Assembly (NCBI GenBank): GCA_045531335.1
Contig: JAZSDU010000017.1
Location: forward strand, 1 to 22,322
Direction: 5' to 3'
Length of the DNA stretch: 22,322 nt
Source: CAG-452 sp045531335
Lineage (GTDB): Bacteria > Bacillota > Clostridia > TANB77 > CAG-508
The translations under genes and the position numbers were made by a program. The notes beneath the pieces are model-generated. The model ran no database searches. It was not told the DNA's origin and saw only the letters and a program-made list of their open reading frames with translations. Below are positions 1 to 8,807 of the stretch, piece after piece (position 1 is the first letter of the stretch; each line of letters opens with the position of its first letter).

Positions 1-762
1 TACATGTGTAAATGAAATATATTCTATCTCATCATTATATTCTTCATATACTGAATATTTTTTTGAAATTTCTTTTAATCCTTCTACTGTAATCAATATG
101 TCTAATATACTTTTTGCAGAAACAGAATTAGAAAGTCCATCTTCACTTATCACATATTCATATATATCTTCATTGATGTATCTAATATTACTTGATAACA
201 TTAAACTCTCTAATGTTATTACCATATCTTCTCCAATTGTTGATTTTATAAAGAAATCCTCTTTTATTAAATCTTTTCTAAAAATCTTATTCCACAATGC
301 TGGTTTTATAAATAATATTTCTTTCTGTTCTTTTAAATTGCAATTATTCTCCTTAAAAAATACTCCTTTTTTTCTCTTTATTATATCTCTCTCAGGAGTT
401 ATTTCTATGTAATTGCCTATTACAATATCAGCATTACTTCTATTAATTTCATTAACGAAATTGTTTATTGCATCTTCCCTAAGATAATCATCTGCGTCAC
501 AAAACATAATGTAATCCCCTGTTGAATTTAATAATCCTGTTTTTCTAGCATTGTTTGGTCCTTGTTTTTTTTCTAATAGAGCTATTATTCTATCATCTTT
601 TTCCTGCAGACTTTTTATATACTCAAAACTATTATCAGTTGAATTATTATCTATCAATAATATTTCTATATTTTTATAAGATTGATTTAATATACTTTGT
701 ATTGTTTTATCTAGTACATTTATTGCATTGTATATAGGAACAATTACACTTACCTTTATCAT
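1..762 (-). CDS. Glycosyltransferase family 2, C-terminus cut off by the window edge
   Basis: The start is ATG at 762 with AAGGAG just upstream. The frame stays open to base 1, giving the first 254 residues. The N-terminus VSVIVPIYN (residues 4-12) is the usual GT-A nucleotide-binding opening. LLIDNNSTDNS (35-45) and the DADD motif (89-92) are the expected UDP-sugar and metal-binding sites. It is likely a cytoplasmic enzyme that adds one sugar to a lipid-linked glycan. It follows the LicD-type gene by 24 bases in the same direction, so it belongs to the surface-glycan operon. The sugar donor and acceptor cannot be inferred. Family call sure; role inferred from context. Confidence 0.9.
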   Translation of the reverse strand, partial: MIKVSVIVPIYNAINVLDKTIQSILNQSYKNIEILLIDNNSTDNSFEYIKSLQEKDDRIIALLEKKQGPNNARKTGLLNSTGDYIMFCDADDYLREDAINNFVNEINRSNADIVIGNYIEITPERDIIKRKKGVFFKENNCNLKEQKEILFIKPALWNKIFRKDLIKEDFFIKSTIGEDMVITLESLMLSSNIRYINEDIYEYVISEDGLSNSVSAKSILDILITVEGLKEISKKYSVYEEYNDEIEYISFTHV

Positions 763-786
763 GTTGTTCTCCTTAAATTATATTTT

Positions 787-1524
787 TTATTTCTCTTCTT
801 TTAAATATATAATAGCTTTTGCATTTTTGCCTGGTATAGGCATATTATTTTCTGGCGCATATCTTGGATCATAATTTGGATCATACACTTTCCAATTCTC
901 TCCATACAATTCAACAATATGTTTTTCTGCATATTCAGGTCCATTAAATTTAAATCCTTCAAATTCATATGTTGTAATTTTTTCAAAGTCACTTATGTAT
1001 CTTTTCCAAGATTTATAGTCTTCTCCAGTAACAATTATGCATTCATTTTCAACCTTTTTACTAACTTTTAAATCGTTTCCTCTATCTTCCATAGTAAATA
1101 TCATGTAATCTTTTCCTTCATCATCTTGTCTAACAATAAAAAAGTCTATTTCTACTCCTTTGTAAAGATATTTATATTCTGTTATTTTTCCTTCATTATC
1201 ATAGAAGCGTGTTTTAATCCCAAATCCTTGATTCTTTAATTGTTCTTTTAATTCTTCCAAATCTTCTTCATATAAAAATATATCTATGTCTTGTTTAACC
1301 ATTGTTTTATCTCTATAAAACCTTAGAAAAGAACCACATGATAAAATCCATTTTTTATTATCAAAAACTTGATAAATAATATCCATTATTTCTTTTCTGT
1401 ATTTATCTGTTTTCCCTTCTTTTCTAGGCGAAATAATCTTAAAATATATAAAATCTTTAATTTTTTTAATTATACCTGAATTAAAAATTCTCCATGTTTT
1501 TATTTTTTCTATTAATATTCCCAT
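787..1524 (-). CDS. LicD/fukutin-type phosphotransferase
   Basis: 245 residues. GSFLRFYRD (64-72) followed by QDIDIFL (78-84) and VEIDFFIV (125-132) matches the nucleotidyltransferase fold of LicD and fukutin proteins. The likely catalytic or metal-binding acids are D79, D81 and D128. The C-terminal stretch around YAEKHIVELYGENWKV (about 198-213) also resembles the end of LicD/fukutin proteins. Family members transfer phosphocholine, phosphoglycerol or similar groups from a CDP-linked donor to glycans. The substrate here is unknown, and no choline uptake or CTP:phosphocholine cytidylyltransferase gene is visible. The AAAGGAG ribosome site overlaps the end of the upstream GT2 gene, so the two are probably coupled. 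The spacing between the first motifs differs from classical LicD, so it is a divergent member. Confidence 0.75.
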   Translation of the reverse strand: MGILIEKIKTWRIFNSGIIKKIKDFIYFKIISPRKEGKTDKYRKEIMDIIYQVFDNKKWILSCGSFLRFYRDKTMVKQDIDIFLYEEDLEELKEQLKNQGFGIKTRFYDNEGKITEYKYLYKGVEIDFFIVRQDDEGKDYMIFTMEDRGNDLKVSKKVENECIIVTGEDYKSWKRYISDFEKITTYEFEGFKFNGPEYAEKHIVELYGENWKVYDPNYDPRYAPENNMPIPGKNAKAIIYLKEEK

Positions 1525-1537
1525 TTTCTTGACTCCT

Positions 1538-2347
1538 TTATCTTTCTATTATCACTGTACCTCTTTTATCGTCATATTCACTTACAATTTTTTTAATATT
1601 GTATTTATCCATAAATATGTTTGTATAGTTTCTTTCTCTTTTTTGTTTATATTTCTTTAATCTAACTGGATGATGTTGTATTGAAAGTTTATTAGTAAAA
1701 GCTACCTTTAGATTATTTAATTTTGCTCTATAAAAGAATTCTGTGTGCTCTTGTAATTTTAAATTTTCATCCCATCCGCCCATGTCCAAAACGGATTTTG
1801 TTTTTCCGACAAAAACATTTAATACAATATCACTTACCTTATACTCCGGGAATTCATGTGTTATATATTTAGCATAAAATGTGTCTTGGTCTAAATTTAA
1901 AGTACCTATATAATTTGTTGGTAATTCATACTTAAGTAACTTTTCAAAAAATACTAAAATTTTATCAAATTTATTATTTATAATTTTATAATTTCTACAG
2001 TATCCACCTAATATGTCTAAATTTTCTTCTTTAATCTTTTGTAACGCATATTCTAAATTTGTTTTTTTATCAATTATCATGTCATCATCTAATAAGAAAA
2101 AATATTTTGTTTCTACATTTTTTAATAAAAAGTTTCTACCTGCTGATAGACCTATATCTTTTTGTAAATTAAAATACTTAATTTTATATCCATCAAATTC
2201 TTTTAACACTATGTCTTTGCTAGATTTTTCACTATCATCCCCTATTAAAACATTTACATTTGGATATTTTTTAAAGATTGATTTTAATAATTTTCTTAAG
2301 CACTCATATCTATCTAATGTTTTTACTATTATAGTTACATCTTCCAT
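1538..2347 (-). CDS. Glycosyltransferase family 2
   Basis: 269 residues. The start TIIVKTLDRYECL (5-17) and VLIGDDSEKSS (33-43) form the GT-A nucleotide-binding region. DIGLSAGRNFLL (64-75) and FFLLDDDMII (83-92, acids D87-D89) supply the acceptor-side and metal-binding motifs. The GLSAGRN plus LDDD pattern resembles N-acetylgalactosaminyltransferase-like GT2 enzymes, but donor specificity is inference only. No membrane segment is apparent, so it should work on the cytoplasmic face. It lies between the large membrane protein (16-base gap) and the LicD-type gene (13-base gap) in one operon. Confidence 0.88.
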   Translation of the reverse strand: MEDVTIIVKTLDRYECLRKLLKSIFKKYPNVNVLIGDDSEKSSKDIVLKEFDGYKIKYFNLQKDIGLSAGRNFLLKNVETKYFFLLDDDMIIDKKTNLEYALQKIKEENLDILGGYCRNYKIINNKFDKILVFFEKLLKYELPTNYIGTLNLDQDTFYAKYITHEFPEYKVSDIVLNVFVGKTKSVLDMGGWDENLKLQEHTEFFYRAKLNNLKVAFTNKLSIQHHPVRLKKYKQKRERNYTNIFMDKYNIKKIVSEYDDKRGTVIIER

Positions 2348-2363
2348 ATTGGTATTCCTTTCT

Positions 2364-4511
2364 TTAAATTACCTTTAATATTTCAATTTCATCATTATAA
2401 TAAACAACTTCATAGTTTTTTTCAATGTATTTCATAAACTCTTCACTAGTTGGCCTTTTTAAGGTTATATATTGAATATTAAAATATTTTATTAGTTCTT
2501 TAACTCTTTCTTCTTGAATGTAGCTTTCTTCATTTATCTCGTTTTTAACTTTTGCTTGTCCTTCTGTATCAAAGAAAGCGCTTATAATAAGCTTATCTGT
2601 TAAAACTTTTTCTGGTTTTTCGAAATATCCCATATATTCTTTGCTATTTACTATTTTTATTTTTTCATTTACTTTTTCATCTATCATTGACATATTAAAT
2701 GTGCTTGCAGTATAAAATACTCTGGAATTATTTTTGTCATTATCTTTATCAAGATACTCTTCTAAATATTCCTCTGCTTCTATTATTGTTGTTGGAACTT
2801 TATAAACTAAATTATATTTATTAATATTAATACTATTAAAGTTCAAAATATATACTGCTATTGATCCAATAACAAGTAAAATATATGCATAGCTTCCGTA
2901 TTTTTTTACAAACTCATACCATTTTTTGTTTTCTATTTTTGAATCTAAATATTCGATCAGATATTTAATTCCATATAAAGAGAATATTGTATTAAAGAAT
3001 AAATATATTCTAGCCTCTAAATCAAGAGCAACTTCTGAAAGTCCCTTTCTTGCAAGTGGATTATAAAATACTAGCAAATATATGCATAGTGCAATAAACT
3101 CCGGTTTTTTTTCTTTTTTTAATATGCCATATACGAGTAATGCTAACATCCCTCCATATAGAATTGTAGAATGAGTTGTAAGTATAAAGATCTTACTAAT
3201 ACTGCTTTGGGTATTTGAATAAATATATTGCATTGAAGAACTATGTTTCTCTTCATCAAACCCATAATCTAAAGTTAAATTCTTATTTTCATAAGAAAAT
3301 CTTTCTATCCCTTCTTCATGTTCTTCTGAAACAATTAAATTACTTTCATCAACTTCATCAATCTTTATAAATGATGTTTTTGTTTTTTTACCTAAACCAT
3401 TATTCCCAATAAAAATTAGTGCAATAATTACTATTGGAACTGAACACTTTCCTAGTATGCTCAAAACTTTTAATACTTTTTTATTCATAAATAACAAATA
3501 TAAAACAGTTACTGTGAAAAGCATTAATATTAATGGCAAATAGTTGTCTAGAGCTTCATATACATATAATGATGCTAAGAGAATTATAGGTGTTCCCACT
3601 GATAATATTTTTATATACACATCTCTTCTATCTAATATACTCGCTACTGCAAAAATTACATATAAGAACGCAAGTATTACAAACAAGCTAGTAGAAGTAA
3701 TTGTTATTGTAGCCATAATTGAAATTAGTAATAGTATTATACTCGAACTACCCTTCTTAAATAAATCAAACGCGTATTTAAAACAATAAATCGGAATTAT
3801 CATTGTTACTAAATGTAAAGCATTAAATGGTGCTCTAAAAATGCTTGTTAAAAATGTAAATAAAAATGCTGAAAGTATATTGTTTATGTATTTATTTTTA
3901 GTTATTCTTACAATTGTTAATGATGTTATTGATATAAATAGGTAATTCATAAATGTCATTACCCATATTAAAACTAAATATGTATTTTCTATTCTAAATG
4001 CATTTGCTAAAAATGTTGCTTGATAATAGTATGAAATATATTTATAATAATTTTGCAAATTTTCTTGCCCAGTATATGGATCTATTACAGATATACTATT
4101 AGTATTGCTAGCACTATTTGTTAAAACACTGTAAAAATATGAATCATATGTTTCTATATATCCAAAGTGAACAAAAAAACAATATAATACCATTAATATA
4201 ATTGTAATTAGAATTGCAATTATTTCTTTTCTTGTAAATACAATTTTTTTATATTTTACTATGTTTCTTATTATTATAAAAACTGATACTATTAAATAAA
4301 TTGACCCAAATAAATTTAAGTAAAAAGAAGACAATTTAAAAAACATAACAAAAAATTCTAAAATCCAAAATAACGATAAATTAGCTAAAAAACCTATTCC
4401 TAACGTCTCATCTGTTTTTTTATTTATCTTTTCTAAAATTAATTCTCCTATTGCTTTTGATGATAAAACCATAAATATTGTTAATACTATTAATTTGATT
4501 ATTGTTAACAT
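2364..4511 (-). CDS. Large polytopic membrane protein, probable GT-C-type transferase or glycan polymerase
   Basis: 715 residues. The first two thirds is a series of about ten or more hydrophobic segments. A charged loop rich in E, D and K (about 375-430) interrupts them, and a last membrane segment lies near 550-570. A soluble C-terminal part follows, containing YFNIQYITLKRPTSEEF. This layout, with an outward-facing C-terminal domain, resembles GT-C membrane glycosyltransferases and O-antigen polymerase-like proteins, but I see no diagnostic catalytic motif. Its ATG overlaps the flippase stop by 7 bases, and its GGAGG site lies inside the flippase's last codons, so translation is coupled. 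It is the only candidate here for a polymerase or outer-face transferase. Family assignment uncertain. Confidence 0.7.
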   Translation of the reverse strand: MLTIIKLIVLTIFMVLSSKAIGELILEKINKKTDETLGIGFLANLSLFWILEFFVMFFKLSSFYLNLFGSIYLIVSVFIIIRNIVKYKKIVFTRKEIIAILITIILMVLYCFFVHFGYIETYDSYFYSVLTNSASNTNSISVIDPYTGQENLQNYYKYISYYYQATFLANAFRIENTYLVLIWVMTFMNYLFISITSLTIVRITKNKYINNILSAFLFTFLTSIFRAPFNALHLVTMIIPIYCFKYAFDLFKKGSSSIILLLISIMATITITSTSLFVILAFLYVIFAVASILDRRDVYIKILSVGTPIILLASLYVYEALDNYLPLILMLFTVTVLYLLFMNKKVLKVLSILGKCSVPIVIIALIFIGNNGLGKKTKTSFIKIDEVDESNLIVSEEHEEGIERFSYENKNLTLDYGFDEEKHSSSMQYIYSNTQSSISKIFILTTHSTILYGGMLALLVYGILKKEKKPEFIALCIYLLVFYNPLARKGLSEVALDLEARIYLFFNTIFSLYGIKYLIEYLDSKIENKKWYEFVKKYGSYAYILLVIGSIAVYILNFNSININKYNLVYKVPTTIIEAEEYLEEYLDKDNDKNNSRVFYTASTFNMSMIDEKVNEKIKIVNSKEYMGYFEKPEKVLTDKLIISAFFDTEGQAKVKNEINEESYIQEERVKELIKYFNIQYITLKRPTSEEFMKYIEKNYEVVYYNDEIEILKVI

Positions 4512-6034
4512 TTTTCCTCCACAGATTTTTCTTTTTTAAATATTGCTTTTATTATATTTATTGTTTCTTTAAATGCATCTTTCTCTATAAAATAATTAAT
4601 TATTAAATATGTTAATCCTACTACAATTGTTACTATTGTCGCAGATATTAATAACTCAATGTAATTATTACATTCTATTGTTGCAATATTTCCTATTGTA
4701 AATACTAATATTGCTCCAATTAATACATTAATAATAATTCTATATATAGATCTCTTATTATTTATAAATAGAATTTTCTTATTGCTATAATTTATGAAAT
4801 CTATTGTTCTGTACACATACGATAAAACAGCTCCTATTAAAGCTCCATATATTCCGAAAAATTGAACAAAAATTAATTGCCCTGTTAAATTTAATATTAA
4901 TTCTATTAATGATCTGTTTTTTGTTTGTTTAAAGTGTCCCGCTGCTGTAACTAATGTTCTAGCTGGTATTTTTAAATTGTTAATATATCCTATAGCTATA
5001 AATAACCCAGCTAGCGCTGGTAAAATATAATTTATATCTGCAACATTTTTAGTATATACTTTTACAAAAGGTAAAATTATTAATGCTGCAACAGAGAATA
5101 TTATTGATACAAAAATCAGATATATCCACTCATAAATATTATAAGAACTCTTAAGCACTTTATCATCATTCTTTGCTATTACTTCTCCGAAACTAGCATA
5201 AATTGCATTTGATACTATTGAACATATTGTATTAATTCCGGCAAAAACTAATGCATATACAGCATATATACTTGCCGCTTCTAAACCACAAAATATAGAT
5301 ACTATTACAGTAGCACTACTATTAATTATTAAATCTGTAACTGAATGAATTATTGCATCATTTCTTTGGCTTAGTTCATTCATTAAAGGTTTTTCACCTT
5401 TATTAAGATATTTATAATTACGTTTTATATATATATTTAATATAGTTACCCTTAGTACATAAATCATTGCAGCGCCTAATTGTACTACTATTATCCCCTG
5501 TTTTAACTTTATAAGTATTATAGTTATTATAACATTGAATATATTTCCTAACATTTGAGCAATAGCTATTACAAAATTTTTTTGATCTGCATTTAATAAC
5601 GACTGATATTTACCAACTAAATAAAATTCAGATAATCCATTTATACCTATTATTATTACTAAAGCTCCAGTAACAAAATAGTTGATATCCCCATTTACAA
5701 AACAAGGATATATAACAGCTACGATTACCAATATTAATGTAAATAAATTTCCTGCTTTAATAAACATTTTGTTTGTAGCGCTATATATTCCATTTAATTT
5801 TTTAGTATCCTTTTCTGATAACGGCTTATACATTGCATATGTACTAACACTAGAAATTCCTGCTCCTGTTAATTGAGCATGGTTTGTTATTTGTTTAATT
5901 GTTGATACTAGTCCATTTATTGAGGAACCAAAATTCCCTATTATTAATGGTGGAATTATGAAATTAGTAATGATGGCTACAAATTGTTGTAAAAAATTAA
6001 ATATTAAATTTTTTAATGTTTTTTTTGCCCTCAT
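4505..6034 (-). CDS. wzx: Polysaccharide flippase, Wzx/MATE-like
   Basis: 509 residues, almost entirely hydrophobic helices (about 12-14), opening with LKNLIFNFLQQFVAIITNFIIPPLII, shown here as LIFNFLQQFVAII and the segment after it. This N-terminal helix pair and the even hydrophobic spacing are typical of the MVF/polysaccharide-transport superfamily. The predicted role is to move the lipid-linked repeat unit across the cytoplasmic membrane. The gene starts directly at the stop of the DUF2304 gene (TAAATG), with AGGA about nine bases upstream. It overlaps the next gene by 7 bases. Its place among glycosyltransferases fits a Wzx-dependent surface polymer. The name wzx denotes function by family, not close orthology. 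Confidence 0.85.
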   Translation of the reverse strand: MRAKKTLKNLIFNFLQQFVAIITNFIIPPLIIGNFGSSINGLVSTIKQITNHAQLTGAGISSVSTYAMYKPLSEKDTKKLNGIYSATNKMFIKAGNLFTLILVIVAVIYPCFVNGDINYFVTGALVIIIGINGLSEFYLVGKYQSLLNADQKNFVIAIAQMLGNIFNVIITIILIKLKQGIIVVQLGAAMIYVLRVTILNIYIKRNYKYLNKGEKPLMNELSQRNDAIIHSVTDLIINSSATVIVSIFCGLEAASIYAVYALVFAGINTICSIVSNAIYASFGEVIAKNDDKVLKSSYNIYEWIYLIFVSIIFSVAALIILPFVKVYTKNVADINYILPALAGLFIAIGYINNLKIPARTLVTAAGHFKQTKNRSLIELILNLTGQLIFVQFFGIYGALIGAVLSYVYRTIDFINYSNKKILFINNKRSIYRIIINVLIGAILVFTIGNIATIECNNYIELLISATIVTIVVGLTYLIINYFIEKDAFKETINIIKAIFKKEKSVEEKC

Positions 6035-6406
6035 TTAACTGTCCTTTCTTTTCATTAGTTTTAACTGTTTTTGTTTTTGCTTATATGCATAAATACTTAC
6101 TCTTTGAACAAGCTGTTTATTTTTCTCTTTTAATTCAGATATTTTTATATTTTGGAAAAATAATATCCAATATAAAATAAATATAAACAAACAAAGTATA
6201 AAATTACTTGTTGATTGAAATCCTAATTCTTCAGCAATATAGTATGAAAGATTAGGAAAAATACTAAATACCAACAAAACTATTGACCAAAAAATCCATA
6301 AAATAGAATCATCTATATTTAGTTTGTGTTTTCTTATTTGCATAATTATATATATAAGTGTCATAACTGATATAATAATAAAAAATATATTTAATTGTGA
6401 ACTCAT
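6035..6406 (-). CDS. DUF2304 family small membrane protein
   Basis: 123 residues. Three hydrophobic segments lie near 8-22, 31-50 and 65-84, and a basic, helical C-terminus contains ELKEKNKQLVQRV. Length, topology and the SILWIFWSIVLLVFSIFP region fit the DUF2304 family. DUF2304 genes are commonly found beside dolichol-phosphate-mannose-synthase-like GT2 genes, exactly as here: the GT2 stop is 2 bases upstream and supplies the GGAGGAG ribosome site. A role as membrane partner or anchor for that soluble GT2 is plausible but is inference from gene order. Confidence 0.8.
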   Translation of the reverse strand: MSSQLNIFFIIISVMTLIYIIMQIRKHKLNIDDSILWIFWSIVLLVFSIFPNLSYYIAEELGFQSTSNFILCLFIFILYWILFFQNIKISELKEKNKQLVQRVSIYAYKQKQKQLKLMKRKDS

Positions 6407-6408
6407 AT

Positions 6409-7098
6409 TTATCTCCTCCTAAATGGTTGAATAAAGAAAATAGAAACTATCATTCTGCTCATATATTTTATAGTGTGTTCTACATTAAATGACGATACAC
6501 CTTCTTTTCTTTCATTCATTTCTACTTGAACTTCTTTAACTTTCTTTTTTCTTTTTATCATATATACAAGAGTATCTGGTTCAGGTGGATTATTCATATC
6601 TAATGCATATTCTTTTATTAATTCTTTATTATATGCTCTCATTCCGCTTGTTGGATCTGTTATTTTCTTGCCTGTTGTTAGGAAAATACAAGCTGTTATA
6701 ATTCTACTTCCTAACATCCTTAACGATATTTTTTTCTTTTTATCTACAAATCTTGAACCTATAGATATATCTGCGCCTTCTTCTATTGCTTGTACAAGGT
6801 TTTTTATATATTTTGCACTATGTTGTCCATCTCCATCAAATTGTATTGCAATATCATAATCATTATCCATTGCATATTTTAATCCTGTTTGCACAGCTCC
6901 CCATAATCCTAAATTTATAAAGCTATCTAAATATCTATATTTATTTTTTTTACACATTTTTATCGTATTATCTTTAGAACCATCGTTTATTATTATATAA
7001 TCTACTTCAGGAGCTTCCTTTTCTATATCGTTTACTACCTTTGTTAAACTTTTTTCTTCGTTGTATGCTGGTACTATTATTAAAACTTTACTTTTCAT
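6409..7098 (-). CDS. Glycosyltransferase family 2, polyprenyl-phosphate mannose/glucose synthase type
   Basis: 229 residues. VLIIVPAYNEEKSL (5-18), YIIINDGSKDNT (34-45) and IAIQFDGDGQHSA (83-95, DxD at D88/D90) are hallmarks of DPM1/DPG-synthase-like GT2 enzymes. GSRFV near 118-122 and TDPTSGMRAYN near 145-155 are also conserved in this group. There is no C-terminal membrane segment, so membrane association probably comes from the adjacent DUF2304 protein. The expected product is a sugar-phosphate polyprenol that feeds outward-facing transferases such as the 715-residue membrane protein. The divergent GtrA gene would fit as its flippase. Confidence 0.87.
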   Translation of the reverse strand: MKSKVLIIVPAYNEEKSLTKVVNDIEKEAPEVDYIIINDGSKDNTIKMCKKNKYRYLDSFINLGLWGAVQTGLKYAMDNDYDIAIQFDGDGQHSAKYIKNLVQAIEEGADISIGSRFVDKKKKISLRMLGSRIITACIFLTTGKKITDPTSGMRAYNKELIKEYALDMNNPPEPDTLVYMIKRKKKVKEVQVEMNERKEGVSSFNVEHTIKYMSRMIVSIFFIQPFRRR

Positions 7099-7113
7099 TT
7101 TTTCACCTCTATA

Positions 7114-7767
7114 CTAATCATCTTTTCTTATTCTTAATATATCTTTATACCCTACTAGAACTATAGATATTATAATAAGTGCAAATGAAACAGCTTTCCA
7201 AATGCCACTATCTAATAAAATAATTGTAAACAAACCTAAACAAGCACTAATACCATATATTAAAAATACTGCTTGCTTTTGAGAATATCCCATTTTCATA
7301 AGTTTATGGTGCAAATGCTCTTTGTCTGCTTTTAAGATTCCTCTTATTGATTTACTTTTAATAACCCTTCTTATTATTGCTAAAAAAGTATCCAGCATTG
7401 GTATTAAAAAAACAATAAGTGGTGCTATTATAACTATGGCTGTATATGTTTTTGCAACTCCTAATATAGAAATTATTGCAAGGCAATATCCTAAAAAATT
7501 AGATCCTATATCTCCTATAAAAGTTCTTGCAGGATTTAAATTAAATGGTAAAAAACCTGAAATTCCTCCTGCTAAAGCAGTAATTAGTATGATAGATATA
7601 ATCGGAGATTCATTTAATACAAATACTATTAATAAAGAAAAACACGATATTAAACATATCCCAGATGACAATCCATCTAACCCATCCATTAAGTTAATTG
7701 CGTTAGTAATTCCTACAATCCACACTATAGTAATTATAGTTAGAAGTAAGTTGTTACCGTTCAACAT
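7114..7767 (-). CDS. tagO: WecA/TagO/MraY-family phosphotransferase, C-terminal two thirds (split gene)
   Basis: 217 residues covering the later part of a polyprenyl-phosphate sugar-1-phosphate transferase. It has the NLMDGLDGLSSG motif (acids D28 and D31), FIGDIGSNFLGY, and a His-rich HLHHKLMKMGYSQ loop near 148-160. Several membrane helices are present. The family usually has one protein of about 320-370 residues. Here the N-terminal part sits in another frame (7754-8179) that overlaps this one by 14 bases. The ATG at 7767 follows an in-frame TAA directly and has no good ribosome site. It is therefore more likely a frameshifted continuation than an independent gene. The intact enzyme would start the lipid-linked glycan by moving HexNAc-1-phosphate to undecaprenyl phosphate. 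Confidence 0.8.
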   Translation of the reverse strand: MLNGNNLLLTIITIVWIVGITNAINLMDGLDGLSSGICLISCFSLLIVFVLNESPIISIILITALAGGISGFLPFNLNPARTFIGDIGSNFLGYCLAIISILGVAKTYTAIVIIAPLIVFLIPMLDTFLAIIRRVIKSKSIRGILKADKEHLHHKLMKMGYSQKQAVFLIYGISACLGLFTIILLDSGIWKAVSFALIIISIVLVGYKDILRIRKDD

Positions 7768-8179
7768 TTAGTGGCCCTATTCTATCAATAACTATACCAC
7801 TTTTTACCGCTATAATTGCTGCCAAAATTTGAACAATTAATTTTACTAATGGATGTATTCCTTTCTTATCATCAAAGTAACATGCTATAGATAATATAAT
7901 TATTCCAAATAAAAATCCTAACAATTTAATAAAATCTACTCTTAATAAATTTATAGTGTTTTCTATTGTCATTACAGTTATTAAATATGAAGTTGATAAT
8001 ATAAATCCAATTATTACTGCAATGCCTCCCAATCTAGGCATTGGTCTTTTATGTATTTTCCTTTCATCCGTAGGATAATCTAATGCTTTGACTTTTCTAG
8101 CTAATCTTATTGTATATGGGGTAGCAACATATGCTGTTATTAGCGCTATTAAAAAAGCAATTATTATATCTCCCCACAT
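7754..8179 (-). CDS. tagO: WecA/TagO/MraY-family phosphotransferase, N-terminal third (split gene)
   Basis: 141 residues. They include the family motif RKIHKRPMPRLGG (40-52), which follows the first membrane helix, and CYFDDKKGIHP (100-110) with the paired acids D103/D104. The product stops at TAA (7754-7756) just where the protein should continue into the WIVGITNAINL helix, which is found in the next frame. The ATG at 8179 has AGAGGTG upstream and lies about 30 bases below the predicted start of transcription, so it opens the operon. The two halves together hold all family motifs and total about 355 residues. One extra base between about 7757 and 7769 would explain the break. Confidence 0.82.
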   Translation of the reverse strand: MWGDIIIAFLIALITAYVATPYTIRLARKVKALDYPTDERKIHKRPMPRLGGIAVIIGFILSTSYLITVMTIENTINLLRVDFIKLLGFLFGIIILSIACYFDDKKGIHPLVKLIVQILAAIIAVKSGIVIDRIGPLNVER

Positions 8180-8212
8180 AAAAACACCTCTTTATATACT
8201 TTTTTCATCATA

Positions 8213-8241
8213 ATTTTATATTTATATTAGGTTTTTGTCAA
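8213..8241 (-). promoter_or_regulatory. Sigma-A-type promoter of the surface-glycan operon
   Basis: On the minus strand a perfect TTGACA (8241-8236) is followed by a 17-base spacer and TAAAAT (8218-8213). The predicted start lies near 8206, giving a leader of about 27 bases before the ATG at 8179. No other strong promoter is seen down to base 1, which fits one long transcript. Confidence 0.8.
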
Positions 8242-8295
8242 CCAATTTGCTTGTTTTACTCAAACTATTTGTGCTTTAAAATATCAAAATATTTG

Positions 8296-8324
8296 TTGAA
8301 ATATGATTCGCAATATGGTATTCT
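8296..8324 (+). promoter_or_regulatory. Promoter of the GtrA-family gene
   Basis: TTGAAA (8296-8301), a 17-base spacer and TATTCT (8319-8324), preceded by TG at 8316-8317 as an extended -10. It is divergent from the glycan operon promoter. The two -35 boxes are about 55 bases apart. Confidence 0.65.
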
Positions 8325-8358
8325 AATATAAAAAACATAGTGATGTTTTGGGGTGCTT

Positions 8359-8784
8359 ATGAGGAATATTTATGCAAAGTACAAAGAAATAATTAATTAC
8401 TTAATATTTGGTGTATTAACCACATTTGTAAATTTAATTGTAAAATATGCATTATTATTTACAATTCTTGATGCAACCAATCCAATAGAATTGCAGGCTG
8501 CAATAATAATTTCATGGATTGCAGCAGTTTTATTTGCATATTTTACCAACAGAAAATTTGTATTTGAAAGTACAACTAGAAATAAATTAAAAGAATTTAT
8601 TAGTTTCGTTGTAGCAAGAATTTCAACTCTTTTACTAGAAATGCTTATTATGTGGTTCTTTGTTACTTTACTAAAACTTAACTCAGATTTATATATAATA
8701 ATATTTACTATGGTAGCTCAAATCGCAGTTATCGTTAGTAATTATATATTTAGCAAGTTGTTTGTATTTAAGAAAGACGGATAA
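8359..8784 (+). CDS. GtrA-family membrane protein
   Basis: 141 residues from the ATG at 8359; a GTG two codons upstream is possible. GGGG at 8350-8353 is well spaced for the ATG only. Four membrane helices follow the GtrA pattern, including YLIFGVLTTFVNLIVKYALL near the N-terminus and AYFTNRKFVFES before the third. The family is thought to move polyprenyl-phosphate-linked sugars across the membrane or to help the GT2 enzymes that make them. It has its own promoter and terminator, divergent from a glycan operon that contains the matching GT2, so it probably acts in the same pathway. Confidence 0.85.
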   Translation: MRNIYAKYKEIINYLIFGVLTTFVNLIVKYALLFTILDATNPIELQAAIIISWIAAVLFAYFTNRKFVFESTTRNKLKEFISFVVARISTLLLEMLIMWFFVTLLKLNSDLYIIIFTMVAQIAVIVSNYIFSKLFVFKKDG

Positions 8785-8801
8785 ATAATCCGCCTTTTTT
8801 T
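8778..8801 (+). terminator. Rho-independent terminator of the GtrA-family gene
   Basis: CGGAT (8778-8782) pairs with ATCCG (8788-8792) around a 5-base loop, followed by a run of seven T (8795-8801). The hairpin overlaps the stop codon. The stem is short, but the T run is good. Confidence 0.7.
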
Positions 8802-8807
8802 GTTTTC

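Noticed and set aside
98..412. Plus-strand 104-residue frame
   Set aside because: It is antisense to the GT2 gene, whose frame carries clear catalytic motifs.
7322..7771. Plus-strand 149-residue frame
   Set aside because: Antisense to the TagO-family gene and without a ribosome site or family signal.
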